A DNA stretch of 50,745 nt. Origin: Bacteroidales bacterium. GTDB lineage: Bacteria > Bacteroidota > Bacteroidia > Bacteroidales > Marinilabiliaceae. The stretch spans positions 1 through 50,745 of the forward strand of contig JAKSLF010000020.1 of assembly GCA_024401355.1 (NCBI GenBank). The letters run 5' to 3'. Below the pieces are notes generated by a model. The model had not been told where the DNA came from. It made no database searches and saw only the letters and a list, made by a program, of their open reading frames with translations. Below, piece by piece: positions 7,559 through 16,415 of this stretch (its first letter is position 1; each line of letters starts with the position of its first letter). A program made the translations under genes and the position numbers.

Positions 7559-9430
7559 TTACTCTAAAATCGACTTATATGCCGCCTCATGAATGGCAGA
7601 ACGCACATTTGTCGTCGTCAGTTTGCTGTTATAAGCCTTCGGGCAGATCCTGTTGGAGAGGAATATGTAGACCATATCCTTATCCGGATCGACCCAGAAC
7701 AAAGTGCCGCTAAACCCACTATGTCCGTATGACAACTGCGAAGCCAAGTCACACACAGGTCCGCCTCCCGATCGCTCTGGCTTGTCGAATCCATAACCAC
7801 GTCGACATGTTGTCGAATGGCGCTTAGTGAACATCTCGACGGTCTCGCTCTTGATCAGCTGGAGTCCGCCATAATATCCCTTCTGCAGATACATCTGGGC
7901 TATCTTGGCAATCTCGTTGGCAGTACCGAAGAGTCCGGCATTGCCAGCTATACCACCCAGAAGAGCCGCTGTCGGGTCGTGTACCGTGCCATGCACCAGT
8001 TCCTGACGGAAATGCTTATCATCTTCGGTAGGAACAATCTCGTCGAGATCATATTTGGTCAGCGGTCTGTAGAGCAGACGCTTAAGACCCAGAGGGCGAG
8101 CCACATATTTTGTCCACTGGTCGCTGAGCGTCCTTCCGTAGATACGCTCAAGCACCTGCTGGAGGTAGATGAAATTCATATCGCTATATCGGTATGACTT
8201 CTTTCCAACAGCGCTCTTGTCTATCTTATCAAGAACTGCCATACGCATGCTGTCGGTGATGAAACGGTCGCGAGTAACCTCAACACTATATTCGGGACTC
8301 CTCTCACTGCTGAAAAGACCGTCCTTGAGCTTGGCACGCGAGTTGAGATAGAGATACGACTCAATCTGCAGCTGATATCCAGCCTTACGCTTGCGACTAT
8401 AGAGCGGTGGAGTGAACGACGTAGAGTCAACACAGATGAGATAATGGGCTATTCCAGCTGGAAGTCCCGACTGATGGAGAAGCAGCTCTGACATCTTGAT
8501 GCCAGCCTTATTATCATCGACCTCAGGCAATATGGAACCAAGTGTTGTCTTCTCGTCTATCTTGCCTTCGTCCATCGCATGCATCACTACTGGCAAAGTG
8601 CCAATAGCCTTCGACACCGAAGCCACATCATAGAGCATATCGCCATCGACCTCTTTGCCGTTGCGATACATTGTGTTGCCATAGCCCTTTGACCATACCA
8701 CAACACCATGACGGGCAATGAGGACATAACATCCAGGCGACGCCTCGTCCTTGATCATCTTGGCCGCAATATTATCTATATCCTTGAGGGCTTCGCTGTT
8801 CATGCCAACCATTTCTGGCACGCCATAGCCCAGACGTATTTTCTCCTGGTTGACCGACATCAGACGACCCTTGTCGAGCGAAAGCCATTCGGTCTGCCTT
8901 CCTACCTCAACACCGCCGAAAAACGCCTGAGTAAGGATGTCAAACGGCCTCTCTGCACTACCAGCCGAAAACACAGCACTAACACCACTAAGATCGCTCT
9001 CGGCAAGCTGCTGACTGTCGTTGCCATAGAGAACAATAAGCTTGGTACGGCGACCTCTCGAACGACTCTTCTGTCTCAGCTGATTGACACTCTCGACCGC
9101 CGACTCGACCTCCTGGCGAGTGTTGGCTGCCACGACAATGTGTGTCGGAGCATGCTGATTCATCATCACACTCGGGTGGACCTTGTCTATGCTGTCGTCA
9201 TATCGCCTCATCTCGGCAGCCACATCCTCCTCGTCATCCTGACGTGCATCATAAAGCGACACCAAGACATTGCTCATATCTCTGATGACCGAATAGTCGC
9301 CTGAGGCATATAGTGATACTTCAGGAATGATGGGGCGAACAGACTGGGCACACAGGATGCCTGATGCCATAAACAAGGCACAGCATACCACGACACCAGA
9401 AAAGAGTTTTCTAATGTTTCGAATATCCAA
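7559..9430 (-). CDS. Secreted serine hydrolase (beta-lactamase / class C fold) with an N-terminal GH3-C-like segment
   Basis: A 623-residue exported protein with a signal peptide of about 28 residues ending LCAQ. The C-terminal 400 residues form a serine beta-lactamase/D-aminopeptidase fold. The SxxK nucleophile motif is SVSK in DVASVSKAIG near residue 270, the second motif is YSD in YRYSDMNF, and the third-motif equivalent is HSG in YGHSGFSGT. Residues 30-190 resemble the end of the C-terminal domain of family-3 glycosidases. In Bacteroides, long fusions of a GH3 beta-N-acetylglucosaminidase to such a hydrolase (about 1000 residues) occur. Here the catalytic GH3 barrel is missing, yet a signal peptide is present, so the shortened form looks stable. 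A role in peptidoglycan recycling is inferred. It is the last gene of a three-gene unit. Confidence 0.8.
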   Translation of the reverse strand: MDIRNIRKLFSGVVVCCALFMASGILCAQSVRPIIPEVSLYASGDYSVIRDMSNVLVSLYDARQDDEEDVAAEMRRYDDSIDKVHPSVMMNQHAPTHIVVAANTRQEVESAVESVNQLRQKSRSRGRRTKLIVLYGNDSQQLAESDLSGVSAVFSAGSAERPFDILTQAFFGGVEVGRQTEWLSLDKGRLMSVNQEKIRLGYGVPEMVGMNSEALKDIDNIAAKMIKDEASPGCYVLIARHGVVVWSKGYGNTMYRNGKEVDGDMLYDVASVSKAIGTLPVVMHAMDEGKIDEKTTLGSILPEVDDNKAGIKMSELLLHQSGLPAGIAHYLICVDSTSFTPPLYSRKRKAGYQLQIESYLYLNSRAKLKDGLFSSERSPEYSVEVTRDRFITDSMRMAVLDKIDKSAVGKKSYRYSDMNFIYLQQVLERIYGRTLSDQWTKYVARPLGLKRLLYRPLTKYDLDEIVPTEDDKHFRQELVHGTVHDPTAALLGGIAGNAGLFGTANEIAKIAQMYLQKGYYGGLQLIKSETVEMFTKRHSTTCRRGYGFDKPERSGGGPVCDLASQLSYGHSGFSGTLFWVDPDKDMVYIFLSNRICPKAYNSKLTTTNVRSAIHEAAYKSILE

Positions 9431-9444
9431 AATTCTACCTTTGA

Positions 9445-10326
9445 CTAATACGTTAGAATCTCAACTCCAGTCTCTGTCATGACGAAAGTATGCTCCCACT
9501 GTGCAGAAGGCATGCCGTCACGTGTAGTAACAGTCCATCCGTCTTCACGGCTGAAGTGAACCTCCTTCTTACCCATGTTGATCATAGGTTCGATGGTGAA
9601 TACCATACCTGGGACAAGGAGCATACCTGTCTTTGGCTTTCCAAAATGCTCAACCTGAGGTTCCTCGTGAAACTCAAGTCCAACACCATGACCACACAAA
9701 TCGCGAACCACGCTGAAACCATTCATCTGAGCATGGCACTGGATGGCAAAGCCTATATCGCCCACAAAGCGGTATGGCTTAGCTTCGCGCATTCCTATTT
9801 CGAGACACTCCTTAGCCACATCGACAAGCTTTTTCTTCTCGGGAGTCGTCTCACCTATTATAAACATACGGGAAGCATCGGCATAATAGCCGTCGAGTAT
9901 AGTTGTGCAGTCAACATTGACAATCTGTCCTGGCTGCAATATAGTCTTTTCATCTGGAATGCCGTGGCACACCACATTATCAATTGAGATGCAGACACTC
10001 TTTGGATAACCCTCATAGTTCAATGGAGCAGGAATGCCACCATGATCGAGCGTAAACTGATGGACAAGATCGTTGAGTCGTCCTGTCGTCATTCCCTCCT
10101 TTATCTCAGAAGCGACCATGTCGAGAACAGCAGTATTGAGCACACCACTCTTGCGTATACCTTCAATCTGCTCTGGGGTCTTTATCAGCTTTCTCTTTGG
10201 AACAAGATATCCTTGCTTCTGAAACGCCATAATTTTCTTATCCATTTCTGTCGGTTTCTCGCCTGCTGGCACCGACCAATTCTTCTTGATCATCGTATAT
10301 AATATCTCTGTTATTGATTCAAACAT
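9445..10326 (-). CDS. map: Type I methionine aminopeptidase
   Basis: Removes the initiator methionine from nascent proteins in the cytosol. The 293-residue protein has the pita-bread fold ligands in order: Asp in IVNVDCTTI, Asp in GYYADASRMF, His in CGHGVGLEFHE, Glu in FTIEPM and Glu in SAQWEHTF. Before the catalytic core is an extension of about 45 residues, including PKRKLIKTPEQIEGIRKSG, as seen in the longer type I enzymes; it carries no zinc-finger or SEC-C motif. The ATG lies one base after the TAA of the P-type ATPase, so translation is probably coupled. An internal Met at residue 12 is an alternative start. Confidence 0.95.
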   Translation of the reverse strand: MFESITEILYTMIKKNWSVPAGEKPTEMDKKIMAFQKQGYLVPKRKLIKTPEQIEGIRKSGVLNTAVLDMVASEIKEGMTTGRLNDLVHQFTLDHGGIPAPLNYEGYPKSVCISIDNVVCHGIPDEKTILQPGQIVNVDCTTILDGYYADASRMFIIGETTPEKKKLVDVAKECLEIGMREAKPYRFVGDIGFAIQCHAQMNGFSVVRDLCGHGVGLEFHEEPQVEHFGKPKTGMLLVPGMVFTIEPMINMGKKEVHFSREDGWTVTTRDGMPSAQWEHTFVMTETGVEILTY

Positions 10327-10327
10327 G

Positions 10328-13084
10328 TTATTCTTCTTCTGCCCTTTTCTTTATCCTATCGCACACATACAACACAAGCCTTATGACTTCACCTACTACC
10401 AACACTACCATCGTAGAAAGGATTATCGCAAGCCAGTCGCTCAAGTCGAGAGGTGTAACATTGAACATCTTGCCACCAACACTAACAATAAGCACCTGTC
10501 CAAGCAAGATAACAAGCAGTATCATCATGAAGCTATGGCACTTAAATATATGGCTGAACGCACTATGATATGTGTTGAATGCCTTGGCATTGAAAAGGTT
10601 CCAGAACTGCATCATGACAAATATGGTAAAGAAGAGCGACGACTCATAGTCGGTCAACTCAACTCCAGGACGGCAACTGCCATTTACTGCATCAAGAATA
10701 GCGCCCATGCTAGTTATGTCGTAGGTGCGGAATATCATCATCAGCACCACCTGGACAGCCACCATCAGCAGTCCGGAGGTAAGGAACACCTTGAACATAC
10801 GTGAAGTGATGATATTGGCGCCCGGATTGCGTGGAACATCCTCCATCACATCCTCTTCAGGCGGAAGCGATGCCAAAGCCATTGCGGCAAAAGTATCCAT
10901 AATAAGGTTAACCCACAGCATCTGGGCAACAGTCAGTGGAGACTCAATGCCAAACATGGCACCAAGAAGCACTATGATACACGCGGCAACATTGATAGTA
11001 AGCTGGAACAGCACGAAACGTTGTATGTTCCTGTAGAGCGACCTGCCCCAAAGCACTGCACGGTTGATACTCCAGAACGAATTGTCGAGAATAGTAATAG
11101 CCGAAGCATGCTTAGCAACACTAGTACCGTCGCCCATCGACAAGCCCACCTGTGCCATGTTGAGTGCAGGAGCATCGTTGGTTCCGTCACCTGTCACAGC
11201 AACAACCTCACCCTTCTGCTGGAGGAGGCTCACAAGACGCGACTTATCCATTGGCCTTGCCCTCGACATTATCTTAATCTTGTCGACAATCGCAAGTGCC
11301 GCATCATCGCTCATACCCGCAAACTCGGTTCCTGTAATATGGTTTTCATCACCGTCCTTCTTAGTCCACAATCCTATCTGACGTCCAATCTCCTTTGCCG
11401 TAGCAGGAGTATCGCCAGTCACTATCTTTACCTTGATACCAGCAGCAAGACATTCGGCTACAGCTGCCGGAGCATCGGCCCTGACCGGATCGCTGATACC
11501 AGCAAAACCAAGGAACGTCATGCGGTTGCGGATGACGAGTCCGTTTTCGTCAAAACAGCGGCAACCGTTTTCGACCTTCTCATAGGCAAAGGCAATAGTA
11601 CGCATTCCGCGAGCCTGACAGCTGAGGAGTCGCTTCATGATATCATCACGCACACTATCGCTCATCGGCTGACTCGATGTGGCATACTCAACTTCAGTAC
11701 AGAAACCCAATATAATCTCTGGAGCTCCCTTTAGCAACAACAGATTGTGACTATCATCGTCGGCAATGACTGTCGCCATATACTTCTTCTCGGTAGAGAA
11801 TGCCGACTGCTCAACCAACGTCACGCCATCCCTTATCGGACGATAGTCGAGTCCCTTATCCCAGAGCCAAACAAGCAATGCCGACTCTGTTGGATTGCCG
11901 ATTGTACGAACTTCTGTATGTGAGAAATCAAGATTGGCAGTAGAGTTGACAGCCATCGACTGAGCAATCATGCTTTTTGGCCACAACTTATGCTCCTCAT
12001 CCTGATGCGGACCATTCTCTGTAAAATATGTCATGCCCACCCTCATCTTGTTCTGGGTGAGCGTACCAGTCTTGTCTGTACAAATAACAGTGGCAGCACC
12101 CATCGTCTCGCAGGCATGCATCTTCCTGACAAGATTGTTCGCCGCAAGCATCCTACGCATACTGAGCGCCAGACTCAAATTGACACTCATAGGCAAACCC
12201 TCTGGAACCGCAACGACAATAACCGTCACAGCAATCATCAAAGTATCGAGAATATACTGACCGATAGCGACCAGGCTGTCACCGTCCTGCATGTGCCACA
12301 ACTGAACACAACGGCCGACAACAATAAGTCCGGCAATGATATAGCTCAGACGAGTAATCAGAAGACTGAGATCATCGAGCTGCTTGTTCAACGGAGTCTT
12401 TATCTTATTCTCAACACGCGAACCTTCATACACCTTGCCATATTCCGTCTTGTCGCCAACCATAGTCACCTTCATCACACCATGACCATCGACAACCGTC
12501 GTTCCGCGCATCACCCTATCAGAAGGATACGTAGCATCCTCGACAAACAACTTGGAATCGGTAGTCTTACGCATCAGCATCTCACCCGTCAGCACACTCT
12601 CGTTGACCGACATCGACACCGCCTCAAGCAAAATGCCATCAGCAGGCACCTCATCGCCCACATCGAGCAGCACAATATCACCCACAACAATCTCGTTGCG
12701 GGGAACATGACTATAGTTGCCATTGCGCACAACCTTTACAGGCTGCACCGCCTCATCCTTACTTAATATCTCAAATTTCTTATTGGCACTAAGCTCAAAC
12801 CAGAATCCGACCCCAATGGCCAGCAACACGGCAAACAATATGCCCAGAGGCTCAAGAAACACAACCGCTCCCTCACCACACTCAAAAAACTGATAGAACG
12901 ACGCGCACATAGACAACGCCATGGCCACAAGAAGAACAACAATCAGCGGATCCTTGAACTTTTCAGCCAGAAGCACCCATACGCTGTCCTTCTTAGGTTC
13001 AGTCAGCTCATTGCGGCCATAAACCTTACGCATCTCAAGCACCTGCGAATCGGTCAGTCCTTTATGATTTCTTTCCTGTTTCAT
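10328..13084 (-). CDS. Calcium-type P-type ATPase (P2B-like)
   Basis: A 918-residue inner-membrane cation pump, probably Ca2+ export. The phosphorylation motif CTDKTGTLTQN lies near residue 336. The actuator loop is SVNESVLTGE, transmembrane helix 4 carries VAVPEGLP as in plasma-membrane calcium pumps, and nucleotide/hinge motifs are VTGDTPATAKEIG and VTGDGTNDAPAL. A C-terminal cation-ATPase domain with about six helices follows. It heads a unit with map and the serine hydrolase. Upstream lie a 132-bp stretch with no C on the coding strand and an 11-bp repeat array. Ion specificity is inferred from motifs; Mn2+ is also possible. Confidence 0.92.
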   Translation of the reverse strand: MKQERNHKGLTDSQVLEMRKVYGRNELTEPKKDSVWVLLAEKFKDPLIVVLLVAMALSMCASFYQFFECGEGAVVFLEPLGILFAVLLAIGVGFWFELSANKKFEILSKDEAVQPVKVVRNGNYSHVPRNEIVVGDIVLLDVGDEVPADGILLEAVSMSVNESVLTGEMLMRKTTDSKLFVEDATYPSDRVMRGTTVVDGHGVMKVTMVGDKTEYGKVYEGSRVENKIKTPLNKQLDDLSLLITRLSYIIAGLIVVGRCVQLWHMQDGDSLVAIGQYILDTLMIAVTVIVVAVPEGLPMSVNLSLALSMRRMLAANNLVRKMHACETMGAATVICTDKTGTLTQNKMRVGMTYFTENGPHQDEEHKLWPKSMIAQSMAVNSTANLDFSHTEVRTIGNPTESALLVWLWDKGLDYRPIRDGVTLVEQSAFSTEKKYMATVIADDDSHNLLLLKGAPEIILGFCTEVEYATSSQPMSDSVRDDIMKRLLSCQARGMRTIAFAYEKVENGCRCFDENGLVIRNRMTFLGFAGISDPVRADAPAAVAECLAAGIKVKIVTGDTPATAKEIGRQIGLWTKKDGDENHITGTEFAGMSDDAALAIVDKIKIMSRARPMDKSRLVSLLQQKGEVVAVTGDGTNDAPALNMAQVGLSMGDGTSVAKHASAITILDNSFWSINRAVLWGRSLYRNIQRFVLFQLTINVAACIIVLLGAMFGIESPLTVAQMLWVNLIMDTFAAMALASLPPEEDVMEDVPRNPGANIITSRMFKVFLTSGLLMVAVQVVLMMIFRTYDITSMGAILDAVNGSCRPGVELTDYESSLFFTIFVMMQFWNLFNAKAFNTYHSAFSHIFKCHSFMMILLVILLGQVLIVSVGGKMFNVTPLDLSDWLAIILSTMVVLVVGEVIRLVLYVCDRIKKRAEEE

Positions 13085-13093
13085 CTGTCATTG

Positions 13094-13225
13094 TCACCAT
13101 AATCAAAATATAAAACCAAACATCACATCAAACTCACTCTCTCATCACCACAAATCCATACCTATAATATATAACCTCCACACATCATCAAACATCACCA
13201 AATCCAACATCAAATTCTTCATTCA
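13094..13225. other. 132-bp stretch with no G on the plus strand
   Basis: Between the G at 13093 and the G at 13226 the plus strand contains only A, C and T. It is low-complexity with repeated CATCA/CACC words. On the minus strand, the sense strand for the P-type ATPase downstream, it is therefore C-free. It covers most of the gap before the ATPase start codon. No exact TAnnTTTG box is present; a TATATTTTG one base too long occurs near 13104-13112. Confidence 0.8.
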
Positions 13226-13230
13226 GTTTC

Positions 13231-13265
13231 CCGTAGGGATACCGTAAGGATACCGTAGGGATACC
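13231..13265 (-). repeat. 11-bp tandem repeat array, locus 1
   Basis: Three units, CCGTAGGGATA, CCGTAAGGATA and CCGTAGGGATA, at exact 11-base spacing (13231-13241, 13242-13252, 13253-13263), then CC. On the minus strand this reads GGTATCCYTAC repeated and then GGGAAACTGAATGA. The array begins 12 bp after the stop of the AAA-like gene and ends about 146 bp before the P-type ATPase start. Related arrays occur at 23638 and 36411. Confidence 0.9.
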
Positions 13266-13277
13266 ACACAAGAAAAA

Positions 13278-14537
13278 TCAAGCCAACTTGCCATTTTCAT
13301 CAAGGAAAGTCGCAATCTGACGTCGCGAATCCTCATTCGTTATTCCCAGCACAAGCGAATTCCACTTCGAACCCTTGATAGTGAGCAAACCGAAATAGTA
13401 AAGCATGCTGATGAAGCAACGCGAATCATACAACCTATCAATCAGCATCACACTCTCAAGGTCAACAACAATATCCTCGCCCATGAAAGGGAACTTCAAA
13501 GCCGACGTCTTGGCATCATACTGCGAATCCCTTATAGTCAGCAACTGGCAAATGTCACATCGCGAAGTCGACGCAGGCATCCTGTATCCAGCCTCCTCAA
13601 AAGCATCCATAAATGCCATGACCTTACCCGGATTATACATCTGAGGCATCGCCGTGCACTCTGGACTGAAGCAATATCCACCAGCTCTATTCTTAATCTC
13701 AGCCTCCAGCTCGTCAATACCGACCTGGAACTTCAACCTATCCTTGTGCGACATAAGCATATCCCTGACATTCCTGTCAGTAAAGCCAGCCATGCACGAC
13801 ATACCAAAATCAGTAGTACAGAAAAGACCCTTATCAAAACCAGACAACATTGTCTGAATAGTCATAGGCAACGTACCAGTGGCAAAAATTCTCTCAATGC
13901 CCAGACAGCTCGAAGTGTTCAACGCATCAAAAAACCTGTAGAAATGCTTCAGGTTCTCCATCTGCTCGCTGTCAGTAAAATCAATCCTTCCGCCCTGCTT
14001 CATTATGCAGTCTATCACACAGTCATAACGGTCAATAAACATATAGACCTTATGGCCGATTGAACGGAAAAACATAGACAACTCAGTAATATAATGTATA
14101 GGCAACGACGAATTGACCACATCGACCAGACGGTCATGGTCATCATTGCTAAACATCCACCTGTATCGCTCAATGAGATCCAAAGCTGTCGAATGATATA
14201 TCTTATCGACATCACTCTTCAGCTGACTGAGATTACCACTTATCTTGCTAAAATCAATATTGACCACAACAAACGAACTACGGCTCGTCGTTGGACGCTG
14301 ACCAACATAAAGTCCACTAAACAACTCCGACCAGCTATCCTTCATATTTATATCATAGTAGGACATAAGCATAGAAATCAAAGTTGACATGCCAAAACCA
14401 TGTGGACGAATAAAGAAAATATACTTCGCACACTGCTCTATAGCACTGATATACATAGTCTTATCGACATACATATACCCGCCCTTACGCAATTTTACGA
14501 AATCACTTATCTTTGATATACTATCTTGATTGTTCAT
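13278..14537 (-). CDS. AAA-ATPase-like protein with degenerate nucleotide-binding motifs
   Basis: A 419-residue protein related to the predicted AAA-ATPase family (AAA-ATPase_like, PF09820). The family start 'F..LR..GY.YVDKT.YI' is seen as FVKLRKGGYMYVDKTMYI, followed by the P-loop region. The usual RPRRFGKS is RPHGFGMS here (near residues 44-52), so the P-loop lysine is methionine. The usual Walker B IDEYD is IDRYD (near 168), so the acidic residue is arginine. The C-terminal half is about the right length, but I see no PD-(D/E)xK nuclease motif. It is probably unable to hydrolyse ATP. The start at 14537 is chosen because the promoter box at 14558-14565 lies downstream of the longer alternative start. 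Confidence 0.75.
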   Translation of the reverse strand: MNNQDSISKISDFVKLRKGGYMYVDKTMYISAIEQCAKYIFFIRPHGFGMSTLISMLMSYYDINMKDSWSELFSGLYVGQRPTTSRSSFVVVNIDFSKISGNLSQLKSDVDKIYHSTALDLIERYRWMFSNDDHDRLVDVVNSSLPIHYITELSMFFRSIGHKVYMFIDRYDCVIDCIMKQGGRIDFTDSEQMENLKHFYRFFDALNTSSCLGIERIFATGTLPMTIQTMLSGFDKGLFCTTDFGMSCMAGFTDRNVRDMLMSHKDRLKFQVGIDELEAEIKNRAGGYCFSPECTAMPQMYNPGKVMAFMDAFEEAGYRMPASTSRCDICQLLTIRDSQYDAKTSALKFPFMGEDIVVDLESVMLIDRLYDSRCFISMLYYFGLLTIKGSKWNSLVLGITNEDSRRQIATFLDENGKLA

Positions 14538-14557
14538 TCCGGTTACATTTTTCCATG

Positions 14558-14565
14558 CAAAGATA
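14558..14565 (-). promoter_or_regulatory. Promoter -7 box of the AAA-like gene
   Basis: TATCTTTG on the minus strand, 20 bp before the ATG at 14537. It excludes an upstream start at 14597 for the main transcript. The -33 region has only TTAACTTT-like sequence. Confidence 0.55.
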
Positions 14566-14607
14566 AAGAAAGTTAAATTAGATTGCACTATATTCACAAC
14601 AAATATT

Positions 14608-14615
14608 TATATTTG
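14608..14615 (+). promoter_or_regulatory. Promoter -7 box for the 14.6-16.4 kb plus-strand genes
   Basis: TATATTTG followed by C, an exact -7 match 21 bp before the ATG at 14637, with a TTG 22 bp upstream (14583-14585). It forms a divergent promoter pair with the AAA-like gene. Confidence 0.6.
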
Positions 14616-14636
14616 CGGAACAAATTAGAACAAAAA

Positions 14637-15149
14637 ATGGAATACGTCATAATAACCGCGATATTCGTCATAGCCATTCTACTCGTCATAAAAATGCATG
14701 ACAAGCAGGACAAAAGACACCTCGAATACGCCATCAGGGAGAAAACCCTCGGCAACATACTGCCAACAAGGTTACAGGCATACGAACGAATGGGATTGTA
14801 TCTCGAAAGAATCAACCCACAGAACATGGTATCTCGCGAACTCAACAACGCACAGACATCACGCGACCTCTACGTACTGCTAAACAACTCCGTCAGACAG
14901 GAATTCGAGCACAACATCGCCATGCAGATATACATCATGCCAGGCACATGGGAACTCATACTCAAAGCCCGACAGAGTGTACTCGACTGCATCAACGAAG
15001 AAGCGAAAAACATAATGCCTAAACAGCCTGCCGAAATACTCGCAACAGGCATCGTCGGAGGCAAGAAAAACGAATGTGAAGAAGACATCAAAGCCGCACT
15101 CGACAGTATGCGACGCGACATCAATGCCCAATTCACCAAATATAAATAG
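14637..15149 (+). CDS. Membrane-anchored conserved hypothetical protein
   Basis: A 170-residue protein with one N-terminal transmembrane helix (about residues 2-19, MEYVIITAIFVIAILLVIK) and a charged cytosolic remainder. The stretch LPTRLQAYERMGLYLERINP is a conserved block that I recall from a Bacteroidetes-only family of unknown function (probably DUF7935). The rest is largely helical, with NSVRQEFEHNIAMQIYI and a C-terminal helix. The ATG start is preferred over an upstream TTG at 14583 because the -7 box lies between them. It is followed after 11 bp by a small lipoprotein gene, so it likely heads an operon. Confidence 0.75.
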   Translation: MEYVIITAIFVIAILLVIKMHDKQDKRHLEYAIREKTLGNILPTRLQAYERMGLYLERINPQNMVSRELNNAQTSRDLYVLLNNSVRQEFEHNIAMQIYIMPGTWELILKARQSVLDCINEEAKNIMPKQPAEILATGIVGGKKNECEEDIKAALDSMRRDINAQFTKYK

Positions 15150-15160
15150 GTAAGACAAAG

Positions 15161-15274
15161 ATGAAACGACTATTTATTGCACTATTATGCCTGACAACAC
15201 TCACAGCATTGTCGTCATGCTCAAGCCAATATTATAACGGAACACATCGCAGTCATCCAAAACACACATGCTGA
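15161..15274 (+). CDS. Small lipoprotein (37 residues)
   Basis: A short gene encoding MKRLFIALLCLTTLTALSSC followed by 17 residues. The signal peptide has a two-charge n-region, a hydrophobic core and a lipobox LSSC. The mature part (CSSQYYNGTHRSHPKHTC) is tiny and His/Ser-rich. The TGA overlaps the ATG of the next gene (ATGCTGA), which suggests translational coupling with the DUF2752 protein. Function unknown; it may act mainly as a coupled leader peptide, but the complete signal peptide favours a real product. Confidence 0.6.
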   Translation: MKRLFIALLCLTTLTALSSCSSQYYNGTHRSHPKHTC

Positions 15275-15618
15275 CCTGTCCTTTCCACAGTTTCACCGGA
15301 TACGACTGTCCGTTCTGCGGCATGCAACGTTCACTGATGTCATTGTTCGAAGGCAACTTCCACGATGCATTCATGCTCAATCCAGTCGTCTGGTGCTTGA
15401 CACCATATTTCGCACTCTGCGCAATATGCACCATCGGACAAGTGATGAAAGGACACAATATAGAAAATAAAATTGCATCATTCCCCGATACAAAACTTGG
15501 AAAATGGGCAATAAGCAACTCGACAATACTTGCCGTGACAATAATACTCATCGTCTGGTGTATCGTACGCAACACATGCGGACTTCAAGCCAGCGACATG
15601 ATAAAGACAATACAATAA
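15268..15618 (+). CDS. DUF2752 membrane protein
   Basis: A 116-residue protein with the DUF2752 hallmark: CPFHSFTGYDCPFCGMQRSL near the N-terminus, then FHDAFMLNP, and two or three hydrophobic segments. The paired cysteines (CPFC) could bind metal or form a disulphide. Function unknown. It overlaps the small lipoprotein gene by 7 bases and is followed after 32 bp by a multi-pass membrane protein, an arrangement common for this family in Bacteroidetes. Confidence 0.85.
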   Translation: MLTCPFHSFTGYDCPFCGMQRSLMSLFEGNFHDAFMLNPVVWCLTPYFALCAICTIGQVMKGHNIENKIASFPDTKLGKWAISNSTILAVTIILIVWCIVRNTCGLQASDMIKTIQ

Positions 15619-15650
15619 ACAAAATCAAATAACCCAAAAAACAAAAAATT

Positions 15651-16403
15651 ATGGCATCTATCAATGTAGGTTCTATCATGAGCGAGGCTTGGTCGCTAAC
15701 CAAGAAAAACCTCATACTCATTCTTTTCGTAGTAGTAATATCATGTCTCAGCTCGGCTCTTCAGCCATCTGGACTTCCTGACGGCATGTCAACAAACGAC
15801 TTCCTTGAAACTATCAAGGCAGGCGACGTTGAGACTTTAAACCAGATATCACAGAACAGCAACATGGAAATGTTCAGCTCACCAGCAAACATCGTCCGCT
15901 ATCTGATTTCTGTTCTTGTCTCTATCATTCTAAGCATCGGACTCTCTAACACTTTCCTCCAGATTGCAAAGGGCAAAATGACTTCAATATCACTTAAGGC
16001 ATTCGTACTCCCAGTAAGCACATACGTCAAGGCATTCCTTACAATGCTCATCTCTGGCCTGCTCATCAGCGTGTCAGCACTTTTGTGCATCATCCCAATG
16101 TTCTATGTAGCACCAAAGGTAATGTTCTCATACTTCTACATCCTTGACGGCCGCACAGAAGGCGTTATTGATGCTATCAAGATGAACTGGGCAGACTCTG
16201 AAGGTGAAGTTGGCAGTCTCCTCTTGCTCGGCATTGCCGCAATCGGAGTTTTCATCCTTGGCCTTATCTGTTGCTGCTGTGGTGCCCTCGTATCTCAAGT
16301 TGTTGTATACTTCGCTGAGGTATTGGCATTCCTTGTTCTTGCAGCCAACCGCCCAGAACTCAACGCAACAAGCTCAAACACAGAAATCGCAGAAAACATC
16401 TAA
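15651..16403 (+). CDS. Multi-pass membrane protein of unknown function
   Basis: A 250-residue inner-membrane protein with about five hydrophobic segments (near residues 17-35, 84-105, 120-150, 180-212 and 213-232). It contains an unusual run of four cysteines (LICCCCGALVS). The layout resembles Bacteroidetes membrane proteins often mislabelled as carotene monooxygenases, but I cannot assign a family. Codon use is richer in T-ending codons (GCT, TCT, CTT) than in the upstream genes, which may mean higher expression. A good terminator follows. Confidence 0.75.
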   Translation: MASINVGSIMSEAWSLTKKNLILILFVVVISCLSSALQPSGLPDGMSTNDFLETIKAGDVETLNQISQNSNMEMFSSPANIVRYLISVLVSIILSIGLSNTFLQIAKGKMTSISLKAFVLPVSTYVKAFLTMLISGLLISVSALLCIIPMFYVAPKVMFSYFYILDGRTEGVIDAIKMNWADSEGEVGSLLLLGIAAIGVFILGLICCCCGALVSQVVVYFAEVLAFLVLAANRPELNATSSNTEIAENI

Positions 16404-16415
16404 TCTGAAATAACA

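Noticed and set aside
13231-13265. Reading the 11-bp arrays as CRISPR or as transcription terminators
   Set aside because: There are no spacers, and two of the three loci lie between divergent genes, where a terminator makes no sense.
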